In this document: piece by piece, positions 23,552 to 32,526 of the stretch
How the letters are laid out: each line of letters begins with the position of its first letter
How positions within the stretch are numbered: the stretch's first letter is position 1
Assembly: GCA_964623265.1 (NCBI GenBank)
Contig: CAZUTK010000023.1
Coordinates: 1-38,172, forward strand
From: CAZUTK01 sp964623265
GTDB lineage: Bacteria > Electryoneota > B3-LCP
DNA: 38,172 nt
Reading direction: 5' to 3'
Made by a program: the position numbers and the translations under genes
Notes under the pieces: generated by a model
What the model was told of the DNA's origin: nothing
The model's input: the letters and a program-made list of their open reading frames with translations, nothing else
Databases searched by the model: none

Positions 23552-24703
23552 TTATAAATCGTCCCGATTGTAGCGCGCGACGACTTTATCTTTAGTGGTT
23601 TCGATCACAGACAGCTTCGGCGTATGATCCAATTTCAGAGCGATCAACTGGATATTCTCGGAATACTTGAAGCTGAAAACGGATGTCTTCCCCGCTTCGA
23701 AGCCCTCATCCCGGACATCTGAATCCCGGAAACGGACGTTGTTCAGCATCTGCTTGACCAGGTTGTATTCTTCCAGCGTCGGGATGTTCTCCACTTCGAC
23801 CCGCACCTCAATCCCCTTCTCCTTGCCGTACGCAGCCAGCTGATCGAAGAGCTCCGCGCCGAACGCCTTGTTCCCCGCCTTGGTCAGAGCATCCTGGGAC
23901 GCCTTTTCCGGCGACGATCCGGTGCCCGTCACGCCTCCCATATCCGGCGCATACTGCGCGATGATCTTCCCGGAAGAAGTTTCGATGGCGCGCAGGTCAA
24001 TCCAACAATTGTAGGTGTACACGGCAACCGGTCCGGCGAATCCGGTCACCTCCTTGGTCTCGCCGGCGGACAGCTTGGCGTAGCCCACGATGACGATATT
24101 GGAGAGCGCCTGCCAGCCGATGTTGCGAGCCGCCGTCATATCCTGCTTGATCGCCGCGGCGATCACGCGATCCTCAAATCCGCTCAAAGCGAATAACTGC
24201 GAAGCATCGCGCACATCGAAGCCCCCCTTCACCAATTTGGCGACCAGTTGATTGGTGAGTCGGTCATCGTAAACCTCCCGCCCGTCCATCTCGGAAAAAA
24301 AGCCCACCACGCAGGAAAAATTCCGCAAAAGCTTCCCCGCCGCATCCGGCGTGATCTCCTTCGATACCTCCACCTGCGCCTCGATCACCAGGAATTCCTT
24401 CTCCGTCTTCTCCGAAAGGATCTTGCTGTTCTTCACATATCCGGACACCATGGATAAAATGGTGTCGTCCGCCAGCATGAAATCCTGCACGGCGGTCTGC
24501 GCCTTGATCTGCACCCCCAGAACCTGCTCCAGCGCATTGCGTTGAGCATCCACCAGCGCTTCTTCCCGAGCCGCCGGGATATCGCCTCCGAATATGGTCG
24601 CCTCACCGCGAACGGTGACGGTCACGGTCTTGCCGTCTTGAGCCCATGCGGCAGCCGCCAAGAACAGCAGAGAAACCGAAATGAGTCTGAGTATCTTTTT
24701 CAT
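23552..24703 (-). CDS. Exported FlgT-like/LPP20-like protein, first gene of the envelope unit
   Basis: A 383-residue protein with signal peptide (MKKILRLISVSLLFLAAAAW, then AQ). ATG 24703 has GAGG five bases before it. Residues about 25-110 hold GEATIFGGDIPAAREEALVD, then NALEQVLGVQIKAQT and MVSGYVKNSKILSE, very close in layout to the N-terminal domain of FlgT and LPP20 lipoproteins. Residues about 115-290 look like the FlgT middle or TolB-N/CsgG type domain (KLVKGGFDVRDASQLFAL, IVIVGYAKLSAGETK, CWIDLRAIETSSGKIIAQYA). The C-terminal about 90 residues (VRVEVENIPTLEEYNLVKQM) are a small alpha/beta domain. There is no lipobox, and no flagellar gene is nearby. The domain reading is by eye. Confidence 0.65.
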   Translation of the reverse strand: MKKILRLISVSLLFLAAAAWAQDGKTVTVTVRGEATIFGGDIPAAREEALVDAQRNALEQVLGVQIKAQTAVQDFMLADDTILSMVSGYVKNSKILSEKTEKEFLVIEAQVEVSKEITPDAAGKLLRNFSCVVGFFSEMDGREVYDDRLTNQLVAKLVKGGFDVRDASQLFALSGFEDRVIAAAIKQDMTAARNIGWQALSNIVIVGYAKLSAGETKEVTGFAGPVAVYTYNCWIDLRAIETSSGKIIAQYAPDMGGVTGTGSSPEKASQDALTKAGNKAFGAELFDQLAAYGKEKGIEVRVEVENIPTLEEYNLVKQMLNNVRFRDSDVRDEGFEAGKTSVFSFKYSENIQLIALKLDHTPKLSVIETTKDKVVARYNRDDL

Positions 24704-24841
24704 AGCAACCTCAAGATTTTTGATCGGCGGTGAACCTGTCAGATCGGATGAGGTTCGGGTTCCCAAGAGAACCTGCACTTCTCAGGCCGGATGTCGCTCC
24801 CGCCCTCTGGCTGGATAGCAGGCATTCGCAACGCGCATAAG

Positions 24842-24870
24842 ATACTATGAAATCGAATAAAAATCCACAA
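24842..24870 (-). promoter_or_regulatory. Promoter of the three-gene envelope unit
   Basis: On the minus strand TTGTGG (24870-24865) and TAGTAT (24847-24842) are 17 bases apart in an AT-rich stretch. The leader before ATG 24703 would be about 130 bases. Confidence 0.5.
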
Positions 24871-24915
24871 TTTTAACAATAAAAATGCGACGCCGCGGAG
24901 ATCCGATAAAAACAC

Positions 24916-24939
24916 CAAGCGGACGCATTCGTCCGCTTG
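24916..24939 (-). terminator. Rho-independent terminator after the SLBB gene
   Basis: A perfect ten-base stem (CAAGCGGACG/CGTCCGCTTG) with a four-base loop. On the minus strand it is followed after three bases by five T. It closes the porU-porV-lipoprotein-SLBB unit and separates it from the envelope unit downstream. Confidence 0.88.
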
Positions 24940-24975
24940 ATGCACGCTGGTGAGAGGAGGTTCTCAGGTTTCGGG

Positions 24976-25470
24976 TTATCGTTTGCTCGCCAGTGAAGCG
25001 AGATAATAGACGTTCGCCACGATCGCCAATTGCGAGACAACCTGCACCACAGAGGTAAAAATGTACCACATAGAACCGGAGACGAGAATGGTATCTTCCG
25101 GCTGCAGATCCGGGATCAGTTCGCGGTCCCCCGTCTTCAAAAATTTCTTGATATTCACTTCGATGACTTCCTCGACGCCGGACGCATTGATGCGTACGAC
25201 CTTGACATTGTCAATCCGGCTTTTATCCGCCGGCCCCCCCGCGACGGAAATCATCGTGATCAAGTCCGTGTCCGAAGGCACGAAATACTGACCGGGTTTC
25301 TGAACGCGACCCCAGATGTTCACCCGGATCATCAGTTGGTTTTCATCGCCAATGTAATATTGCGCGCCCCGCTCGATCTGCTTCGGCAGCGACACCTTGC
25401 CGAAATCATCCGCAAATCCGAGGGTATAGAGCGACAGCGTCAGCGCGGCCATCAGGAAGACGTTCTTCAT
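24976..25470 (-). CDS. SLBB-domain exported protein with C-terminal membrane segment
   Basis: A 164-residue protein: signal peptide (MKNVFLMAALTLSLYTLGFA), one SLBB domain (residues about 45-130, with IWGRVQKPGQYFVPSDTDLI, TMISVAGGPADKSRIDNVKV, and DTILVSGSM), then a hydrophobic segment SVVQVVSQLAIVANVYYLAS. SLBB domains occur in polysaccharide export proteins such as Wza, which also have a Poly_export domain; that domain is absent here. No glycan export gene is near. It is the last gene of the type IX-linked unit, ending at a strong terminator. Role unknown; a periplasmic, membrane-tethered structural part is possible. Confidence 0.78.
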   Translation of the reverse strand: MKNVFLMAALTLSLYTLGFADDFGKVSLPKQIERGAQYYIGDENQLMIRVNIWGRVQKPGQYFVPSDTDLITMISVAGGPADKSRIDNVKVVRINASGVEEVIEVNIKKFLKTGDRELIPDLQPEDTILVSGSMWYIFTSVVQVVSQLAIVANVYYLASLASKR

Positions 25471-25509
25471 TTCAGCACACCCGACTTCTACAACTTTATC
25501 ATTATCATT

Positions 25510-26277
25510 TTAAGGGATATTAAAAATCAGCGCGGCTTCACTGCCGGCCGGCTGATTCGCCGGCGCCGCTCCGACGACATCCACCTGAACGCGGTAGGAC
25601 CCCGCGGCTAAAGACTGCGGATACACAACCCGCAGCGGATCGAAAAACGCGTGCTGCTGCAGCCAGAACGGCTCCCAGGCGCCGCCGCCCGATTGAAACA
25701 GGCGCACGACGAAGTAATCCACCTGCGATACAGCTGCGGTAGCGTAGCTCCACTGGATCACCAGCGAATCATTCTGCTGCACCGGCGGAGACAGCGTCGC
25801 CTTGGGCAGCAGCTTGTAAAAGGCGGATTCCGATAAGCCGCTCTCGTTGCCGCTGGCGTCATACGCGCTGACCCAATAGTAAAATCCCTGGGATAACCCT
25901 GTCTGCGCATTCGGCGACAGAAGGCTGCTGCGGTCCGTATAATCCGGAGCGGACGCGGAAGACAGCTCTGAGAGCGGCAGGTCTTCGATCAATTCCGGCG
26001 GCAGAAAGGAAATGGAATCCTGCGCCTGCCGATACACTTTATAGCCCGACAGATCGCCGGCGTCGGAAGGGTTCCAAGCGATATATATGTAGTTCCCCTC
26101 CGCCACCGCGTCAATCCCATGCTCCACTAAAGATAAATCGGAAGTCCTCGTCACAAACTGCGGCACCGGCGGCGGGTCGAGGTCCGCCGCGATCTTCTCG
26201 CTGACGCACCCGGCAGCGCAGAAACAGATCAGCAGCACCCCAAGCCGATACGCCCAAATCCCAAGTCGGCGGCGCAT
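25510..26277 (-). CDS. Lipoprotein with fibronectin type III-like domains
   Basis: A 255-residue lipoprotein. The leader ends LLICFCAAGC, with Cys as the lipid-bearing residue; the -3 position is alanine, so the lipobox is relaxed. Two beta-sandwich regions follow. The first (about 33-145) has YIYIAWNPSDAGDLSGYKVY and GFYYWVSAYDASGNESGLSE, classic Fn3 strands. The second (about 155-250) has DSLVIQWSYATAAVSQVDYF and SYRVQVDVVGAAP. Start ATG 26277 is chosen because it gives the signal peptide and lies behind AAGGCGGG. It is 25 bases after porV. Probably surface or periplasmic; binding partner unknown, though its place beside porU-porV suggests an accessory to type IX secretion. Confidence 0.78.
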   Translation of the reverse strand: MRRRLGIWAYRLGVLLICFCAAGCVSEKIAADLDPPPVPQFVTRTSDLSLVEHGIDAVAEGNYIYIAWNPSDAGDLSGYKVYRQAQDSISFLPPELIEDLPLSELSSASAPDYTDRSSLLSPNAQTGLSQGFYYWVSAYDASGNESGLSESAFYKLLPKATLSPPVQQNDSLVIQWSYATAAVSQVDYFVVRLFQSGGGAWEPFWLQQHAFFDPLRVVYPQSLAAGSYRVQVDVVGAAPANQPAGSEAALIFNIP

Positions 26278-26302
26278 CTTATGACCCGCCTTGAAGCGCC
26301 GC

Positions 26303-27376
26303 TCAGAATTGATAGATGACTGACAGGCGGTGCACATTGCCTAAATTCTCCTTCAAAAAGGCGTAATCCGCCGCTATCTTCCAATACCGGATGCCTGCCC
26401 CCGCCGTCCAAACGCCAAAATCAATGTCGCCCCATATGCCGGAAACGAATTTCCCCCAGTCCAATCGCGTGAACCCGAATCGAAACGACAGGGTTTTGTC
26501 CCAGACATACTCCAGCCCCAACCTGCCGTCGTAAGGGTAGCGCGTGTTCGAAACCCGTTCAAAGCTGAACTCGCTCTTCAACGGAAGGATCGGCTGATGA
26601 TAGGCGATGCCGACCCGCAGATTCTGCGTGATGACGTCGGTGTTCCCTTCCCCCCAGTCAATGCCCGTCTTGGTGAAATCCTGATATGTAATGCCCAACG
26701 CTACATCGCCGTTGAAAGGTTTGCCGAACATATCCTCCAGCCCGAACCGCAGCTGCATCCCGGCGTCCGCTCCGATGCCGAAGGCTTCTCCGGTGTAGAG
26801 CTTCTGCCGGATCATCTTCAAGTTGAAGCCGATCGGCAGCTCCACCGGCAGAATGAAAAAGGACCAGCCCAGATCGAGGTTGAACTTGTTCATCCTCGCG
26901 AAGCTGATGAAGAGCGCATCCTCCGAATCGTCGAAGTACCCCTGCGGCACCCCGTTGATCAGCTGTTTTCGCTGTTCGAAAGAGTAACCGGCTTCTTCCG
27001 AATAGTCCGGGAAAATAGGAATCTGATCCACCGCCAGCCGGATCCAATGAATCCCCAGCACCGAACCGGTGATGGGAATCGCGACCCCCAGCACCGAATG
27101 CTGCGCCAGCGGATCTCCGATCGTCCCGAACTGATTGGCGTACATCCCCCAGATGGAAATGCCGGGGACGCGCGCCAATCCGGCGGGATTCCAGTAGAAG
27201 GAGGACGGATCGTCCGCCAGAGCGCAGTAGGCTCCCCCCAGGCCTAATGCTCTCCCGCCGACTCCGATCTCCAGAAATTCCCCCGCGTAGCGCGTCCCCT
27301 GCGACTCCTTTGCCGTACCCCCCGCCAGAATCAGTAAGGCGACGATGATGCGGCCCTTTCTCCAGTGGAATGTCAC
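26303..27376 (-). CDS. porV: PorV-like outer-membrane barrel protein (type IX secretion)
   Basis: A 357-residue protein starting with GTG at 27376 behind AGGA, with a signal peptide (IIVALLILAGGTAKESQG). The mature start, AGEFLEIGVGGRALGLGGAY, then CALADDPSSFYWNPAGLARV, is the hallmark of the PorV/PorQ family of FadL-like 14-strand barrels. The rest is beta-rich, ending VHRLSVIYQF with a C-terminal aromatic. PorV receives substrates from the type IX translocon and passes them to PorU. It lies 10 bases after porU, the known partner. Assignment to PorV rather than PorQ rests mainly on this neighbour. Confidence 0.83.
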   Translation of the reverse strand: MTFHWRKGRIIVALLILAGGTAKESQGTRYAGEFLEIGVGGRALGLGGAYCALADDPSSFYWNPAGLARVPGISIWGMYANQFGTIGDPLAQHSVLGVAIPITGSVLGIHWIRLAVDQIPIFPDYSEEAGYSFEQRKQLINGVPQGYFDDSEDALFISFARMNKFNLDLGWSFFILPVELPIGFNLKMIRQKLYTGEAFGIGADAGMQLRFGLEDMFGKPFNGDVALGITYQDFTKTGIDWGEGNTDVITQNLRVGIAYHQPILPLKSEFSFERVSNTRYPYDGRLGLEYVWDKTLSFRFGFTRLDWGKFVSGIWGDIDFGVWTAGAGIRYWKIAADYAFLKENLGNVHRLSVIYQF

Positions 27377-27386
27377 GAATCCTGCC

Positions 27387-30300
27387 TCATCGTAGTTTCG
27401 CCAGTTTCATGGTCCGCTCGATGACCGTATCCCCTCGCTTCGCCTTGAACTTATAGAAATAGACCCCATTCGCAATGTTGGCGCCGTCTTCATCTCGTCC
27501 GTCCCAGAAGATCTCGCCGTAGTTGATCTCTTCCCCGCTGGAACTGTACAGCGTGCGGATCAGCCTGCCCGAAACCGTGTAGATGCGGATCTGCACCGGT
27601 TCGGTCGTTTGTTCCGTCAGTCGGTAGGCGAAATAAGTCTTATCCTTCAGAGGATTAGGATAATTGCCTAAAAAGTCCAGCCGGAATTGTCCCGTCACCT
27701 GAAAGTTGATGGTAGCCGTTCCGAGATTGCCGGAAAGATCCTGCGCCACCACCGACAGCGTGTGGCTTCCCGCCGAGAACGTCGGATTCACGGAAAGCGT
27801 CATCACCTGCCCGCTCCCTTCCACATGCAACGTGATCCGGGAAGTATCCTCCGTTACGCCGTCGATGGACAGCCAGTACGATCCCGACGCGGTGTTCACG
27901 CCGCCTAAATCCTGCACCACCGCCGATATCTTCGGCTGAGTGGATACATACCCTCCGTCGGTGTAGATCTGGGCGGCCGCGCTGATCTCGATCTTCGGTC
28001 CCTGTTGATCCCCATTCTGCAGCAGCGTGAAATTTCCCGTTTGGTTCGTCAACGTGGAATAACGAAAGACCGGATAAGGACTGAGCGCCAGCGTATCCAC
28101 GGAGCCGCCGATCAACTGCCAGAAGACCCCGCCCGCCTCCTGCCGATGCAGAGCGATGTCGCTGGAAGGCTGAGCGATGTGCGAAGTCAGATCCACAGCG
28201 AGATACAGCGCGTTGCCGACCAAGTTGACGCCGCCAGTCATATCGACTTCCACCCCCCAACCGGAGACGACTCCCGAGGAATCCTCCAGCGCGAAGGAGA
28301 ACCCTTCCTGGGACGTCGGAATCTGCAGATCCCGCCGTTCCCGGAAGATCAACACGCCCGACTCCCCGCTGATGCTGCTGTCCGGCAGATAGATCCGAAA
28401 GACGCCGCCCAGATTCAACGTGTCACCGCTCCCTTCCGAGCGCGTGACGGTGAAGTGATCCACAACCAGCGAGGCGCCGTAGGCGGATGCCGAATCCGTC
28501 GTCGCAATCCAGCCTTGTTCGTTCATGCGCACTTCGAATTCCAGCAAGCCCGGCGGCAGAGAAACGGGGAGATAGGCTTCCTTCGTGGAATCCGGATCCA
28601 AATCCCGAAGCACGGCGCCGCCCAAATATTGCGGCGCAGGTTCCGCAAGATAAAATCCGACATCCATCGAATCTATCCCGCTCTTCCCCTTGTTCTCGAC
28701 CTCGATGATTAATGCAGCTTGATTCTCCCGAACGTCCATCCTGAAGCTGCCGTTGACCCAGGCGGGATTGGGGCGGTCGTCCAAAATATAGAAGATCTTC
28801 TCCGCGCTCCGCGCGGTATCCCCCTGCTGATCCAGAACTTTTACCCAGGCGATCACGCGGTCGCCCACTCCGTACGGATACGCCCCCGTATCCACGGCCG
28901 CCTCGCTCTGATACCAGTTGTTCTGCCCGGTCGGTGCCATCCACAGCGAGTCATGATCCACGAGAGGTTCGCCTTCGTCGGTTTCGATGTGGAAATGAAC
29001 GTAAACGGCTTCGATTCCTTCCGGATCCAGGGCGCGCGCGCGGAATCCGAATGCATCCTTCAAATACACCGGTTCCGGATAAGGCGCCAATGAATCCGCC
29101 ACGGCGCTGTCTGCGAAAGCGGAGCTGGAGAAGAACGCCGCTGCCGATTTGTATGCGGCACTTCCGCCCGGATCCCAGAACGTCATGCGGATCGTCCCCT
29201 CCGCCGCGTTCGAAGTGTCCGGCAACTGAGGCATCAGAAAATTTGCCTGGACCCCTTGCGAAGAAGTGACCAATGGGATCTCGTAGGGCTGGCCGTATTG
29301 CAAAATCGGATAATCATCCTGATCGTAAAACCGGAGGATCCCTTCGAAGCCGGAATAGTCTCCGGAGAGACTCACATGCACCGAATCGCCGCCCGACACG
29401 AATTGCGGCGTCGCGGATGCCGGTACCGTCGCGGCAGCGAAAGATAATCTCATCGAAGGATCGCCCAGAAGATTCATCAAATGAATTGTATCATAGGACT
29501 CTTCGGACTGCCCCTGCCCGTAATAGGAATAGTAGAGAGTCTTGGCGGTGTTGATCAATTCTCCCAGACTCAGATCGGGCTGTTGATACAGAAGCTCCAT
29601 CAACTGCTCCTGCAGCCAGCTCCCGTTGATAAACCAACCCAGACCCGTGGAACCCAGCACCGCGATGGCGCCCTTCTGCGGTTCAAAGAGGAACTCCTCG
29701 CCTAAGATCGTCCCCTGTTCGGGGGTGTCGAAAGCGCCGATGAAACAGGTGAAGTTGCTGACAAAGGGGTATTTCCCGCGATTGGAGAGCTGCGGCAGGT
29801 TTTCCAGCCGGAAGAGCGAATTATCCGACCAGACCGCGCCCGCACCATGCCCATTGTAAACCACCACCTCCGCCCCGGCGTCGAACAGATCCAGAAGATC
29901 TGTCGTCCCGCCGTAGAAGGGACTGCTGACGGGATCCGTCGCCAGCCTCTCGACGAAGACGTCGTTGGAAATGTAGCCGATGATCGTCTGGCTCAAATTC
30001 AAGAAGGTGAGCCAGTCCACGCCGCCCGTTCCGCTCACGAAGAGATGCTTGGCATGCCAGTCCCCGGGTTCCGGATTCACTTCGTATTCTTTCAGCTTCG
30101 CCAGATAGCCGGAAAGCTCTTCGTCGGTCCGGCAGGAAATTCTGCCCACCGCGACGTCGGGGATGAGATCCGCGTCCATCAGACCGTACCAGAAATCGCT
30201 GGCGACGGCTCCGTACGCCTTGGTCTGGATGTAATGCGCCGGCAGCAGGTTGCCGCCCTTGCCGTAGATGTTGCGGGTGTCGTAGGAAGCGTCGCCCACC

Positions 30301-32477
30301 AGCAAAAGGTAATCCGGCGGTTCCGGCATCGCCAGCAACATCGCCTTGATCGCTTGCGGATCGTAAATCCCGTGGGAATACTCGTCAAATACATCGTCTA
30401 TGAACACCAGCTCCGTGCGCCCCAGACTCGTCTGGCGCCGCTGCAAATAATCCTGCAGATCGGGATTCTGAGAGAAGATGCGGTTGGCGACGACCAGCAG
30501 CTTCACCCCCGGTCCGGAACTGAGCGTCCCTTGTATATTCGAGCCTTCGTCCAGCTTCGTGGAATCCGGAAAGAGCTTGGCGACAGGTGTCAGCGCGACA
30601 TACTGAGGCGACCCATAGGGACGATCCTGAAAATGCAGCTTATAGCGCGTCGCATTACCCGCCTGATACGGGAGAATCTCCACGTTGATGACTTTGGACT
30701 GACCGAGCTTGAAGACGTCAATCTGGGATGTTGTGAACCCATCGATGCGGTAATCCACCAGCGTATCCACCGCCGCTGCGGGCGGTGAAAAGCGAATCCA
30801 ATCCCCATCCGCCTTGTAAAGACGCGGATAAGTGATCTCGAACCAGTTCAACAGGATGGTGTCGTTGGGACCGGCGTCGGTGTCCACCGGCACGAAAACG
30901 GAAAGATGGTTGTTGCCGTGATTCAACATAGCGGAACTGATCCCCTGATTCCCCTGCGCATCCAGAATGACACCCGTCTGTCCGACCCACCAGGAGGCGC
31001 CCGAAGATCCGGCTTCCAATGCCGGCGAATTCTGGTCGTTCAGACTCACATAAGCGTGATGCTGACCGCCCTGATTGAAGGCATCCGCATAGGTCAGCCC
31101 CTGCAATGCCACCCGGACTCGGGTGCTGCTCAGAGCGTTATTGTCCGGATGCGGCAGATAAACGGAATAATCCCGAGTTTCCGAAGCCTTGATCCCGCCG
31201 TCGAAATACCAATGCTCCTTTAAAGAATCCGGATCCACTTGCGAAAGACGATTGTAATAATTGTTCTGCTCAATATGCACCCAATATAGATAAGACGTCG
31301 CGCGGAACATCTTCAGTTCGTTGACCTCGACGATCTCGCCGCTCTCTTCCACCAGCCTCGCCCCCAGATCCCCGCCCCAGGACAGCCAGTACACATTGAC
31401 GTCGGAATAGGGATCGCTGTAAATCTCGGGATTCTGCTCTGTGTACGTTCCGTGCAGCTTCTCGCCCCAAAATTCGATGTAATCCCCCTCGTCGAAGCGC
31501 CCGTCCGCTTCCCCGGCGACGTAAATCGGCACAACGCCTCCCCGATTCTCCAAGCGCAATGTGCGAGGATCCACGCCGGAAAGATACACGCCCGCGCCCG
31601 CTAGATACCCGGAATCCAGATGATAAATCCCATCTTGCGATACATAGATTTTCAAACGGGTCTGCGCCGCGGATTGACTGGCCGGTGGACGCGGCGCAGG
31701 AAGCTGACTCACCGCCGGGATGGAGACCGGCAGCGTCCGGTTGCGCAAGGCGGCGGGAATCGGAGTTGTCTTGGGAACGGGGGATGGGTGGATCTGGAAG
31801 TCCAGCCGGAGCGTCAGCGACTGGAGATACACGAGGTCTTTGCGCCTGGCATCCCAGCGGGCGGCTCGCAACTCCAGAGCGCAAATCGGCGAGCGCTGCG
31901 CAGACCCAATGGTTTGTAGAGTCACCCAGTTTGCGTATCCCGTCTTGATTTTCCGCGCAGCGCTCTTAAATGCAGTGCTCGGCGTCGTGCTGTCTTGAGA
32001 AGCGGTTTCCTCATTGCGATAATCGCGCAGGTATCGCGCCGGAGGCTGATCCAGCGGCAGGATAGATGTTTTCGCCTCCTGCAGATGCAGCCTGTAATCT
32101 GTTGCTTTTCCAGGGAGAATGAACTGATACACCGGCAATATATATCCTTCCGCGTCCGGTTTCCCGTGCAGCTTGCCCATCCGGATGAGTTCCCCCGCGG
32201 GGGAATCCAGCGCCTGAATCTCAGGAAATAATATCTCCAACTCGACGAATCCGGCGCCCTGCCGAATGATCCTTACTTCCGGTTTTTGCAGTGATTCGGA
32301 AACGAGCGTCTGATAAGCGGGAGGGGTTGATACTTCCGAAGAGCGCGCGGCTAAGGTGAGTTCGAGGAAGAGAATTGCCGCCGCCACGCCGGATACTTTG
32401 ACAGAATGCTTGAGGAAATTCACTACGTGAAACCGGATAAAGATAAAACCGAAACGATACCGGCAAGCTGTTCGCAT
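27387..32477 (-). CDS. porU: Type IX secretion sortase PorU (peptidase C25 family), enlarged
   Basis: A 1696-residue gingipain-related protein, larger than the about 1160 residues of Porphyromonas PorU. It cleaves sorting domains from cargo at the cell surface and attaches the cargo to lipid-linked sugar. Seen: a leader (SGVAAAILFLELTLAA), N-terminal beta regions (LKIYVSQDGIYHLDSGYL, DPRTLRLENRGGVVPIYV), and the caspase-like C25 domain (about 680-1050) with VVYNGHGAGAVWSD (His about 877) and FVSNFTCFIGAFDTP (Cys about 911). They are followed by extra beta-sandwich regions and a C-terminal domain with YPNPLKDKTYFAYRL, ending ANGVYFYKFKAKRG through LAKLR. The extra 500 residues are unusual. The ATG at 32477 gives a long leader; GTG 32423 is an alternative. 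Confidence 0.88.
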   Translation of the reverse strand: MRTACRYRFGFIFIRFHVVNFLKHSVKVSGVAAAILFLELTLAARSSEVSTPPAYQTLVSESLQKPEVRIIRQGAGFVELEILFPEIQALDSPAGELIRMGKLHGKPDAEGYILPVYQFILPGKATDYRLHLQEAKTSILPLDQPPARYLRDYRNEETASQDSTTPSTAFKSAARKIKTGYANWVTLQTIGSAQRSPICALELRAARWDARRKDLVYLQSLTLRLDFQIHPSPVPKTTPIPAALRNRTLPVSIPAVSQLPAPRPPASQSAAQTRLKIYVSQDGIYHLDSGYLAGAGVYLSGVDPRTLRLENRGGVVPIYVAGEADGRFDEGDYIEFWGEKLHGTYTEQNPEIYSDPYSDVNVYWLSWGGDLGARLVEESGEIVEVNELKMFRATSYLYWVHIEQNNYYNRLSQVDPDSLKEHWYFDGGIKASETRDYSVYLPHPDNNALSSTRVRVALQGLTYADAFNQGGQHHAYVSLNDQNSPALEAGSSGASWWVGQTGVILDAQGNQGISSAMLNHGNNHLSVFVPVDTDAGPNDTILLNWFEITYPRLYKADGDWIRFSPPAAAVDTLVDYRIDGFTTSQIDVFKLGQSKVINVEILPYQAGNATRYKLHFQDRPYGSPQYVALTPVAKLFPDSTKLDEGSNIQGTLSSGPGVKLLVVANRIFSQNPDLQDYLQRRQTSLGRTELVFIDDVFDEYSHGIYDPQAIKAMLLAMPEPPDYLLLVGDASYDTRNIYGKGGNLLPAHYIQTKAYGAVASDFWYGLMDADLIPDVAVGRISCRTDEELSGYLAKLKEYEVNPEPGDWHAKHLFVSGTGGVDWLTFLNLSQTIIGYISNDVFVERLATDPVSSPFYGGTTDLLDLFDAGAEVVVYNGHGAGAVWSDNSLFRLENLPQLSNRGKYPFVSNFTCFIGAFDTPEQGTILGEEFLFEPQKGAIAVLGSTGLGWFINGSWLQEQLMELLYQQPDLSLGELINTAKTLYYSYYGQGQSEESYDTIHLMNLLGDPSMRLSFAAATVPASATPQFVSGGDSVHVSLSGDYSGFEGILRFYDQDDYPILQYGQPYEIPLVTSSQGVQANFLMPQLPDTSNAAEGTIRMTFWDPGGSAAYKSAAAFFSSSAFADSAVADSLAPYPEPVYLKDAFGFRARALDPEGIEAVYVHFHIETDEGEPLVDHDSLWMAPTGQNNWYQSEAAVDTGAYPYGVGDRVIAWVKVLDQQGDTARSAEKIFYILDDRPNPAWVNGSFRMDVRENQAALIIEVENKGKSGIDSMDVGFYLAEPAPQYLGGAVLRDLDPDSTKEAYLPVSLPPGLLEFEVRMNEQGWIATTDSASAYGASLVVDHFTVTRSEGSGDTLNLGGVFRIYLPDSSISGESGVLIFRERRDLQIPTSQEGFSFALEDSSGVVSGWGVEVDMTGGVNLVGNALYLAVDLTSHIAQPSSDIALHRQEAGGVFWQLIGGSVDTLALSPYPVFRYSTLTNQTGNFTLLQNGDQQGPKIEISAAAQIYTDGGYVSTQPKISAVVQDLGGVNTASGSYWLSIDGVTEDTSRITLHVEGSGQVMTLSVNPTFSAGSHTLSVVAQDLSGNLGTATINFQVTGQFRLDFLGNYPNPLKDKTYFAYRLTEQTTEPVQIRIYTVSGRLIRTLYSSSGEEINYGEIFWDGRDEDGANIANGVYFYKFKAKRGDTVIERTMKLAKLR

Positions 32478-32497
32478 AGCTCAGCCCGCCGGCGATT

Positions 32498-32526
32498 AAA
32501 TTAAACCCCGATGAAAATTATTGCAA
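32498..32526 (-). promoter_or_regulatory. Promoter of the porU-porV-lipoprotein-SLBB unit
   Basis: On the minus strand TTGCAA (32526-32521) and TAATTT (32503-32498) are 17 bases apart, about 20 bases before the porU ATG. The rest of the 290-base gap between porU and moxR shows no further gene or clear plus-strand promoter. Confidence 0.6.

Noticed and set aside
32419..32434. Partial match to the parS consensus (CGTGAAAC half-site)
   Set aside because: Only one half matches; the other half is broken and shifted. It also lies about 30 kb from parAB.
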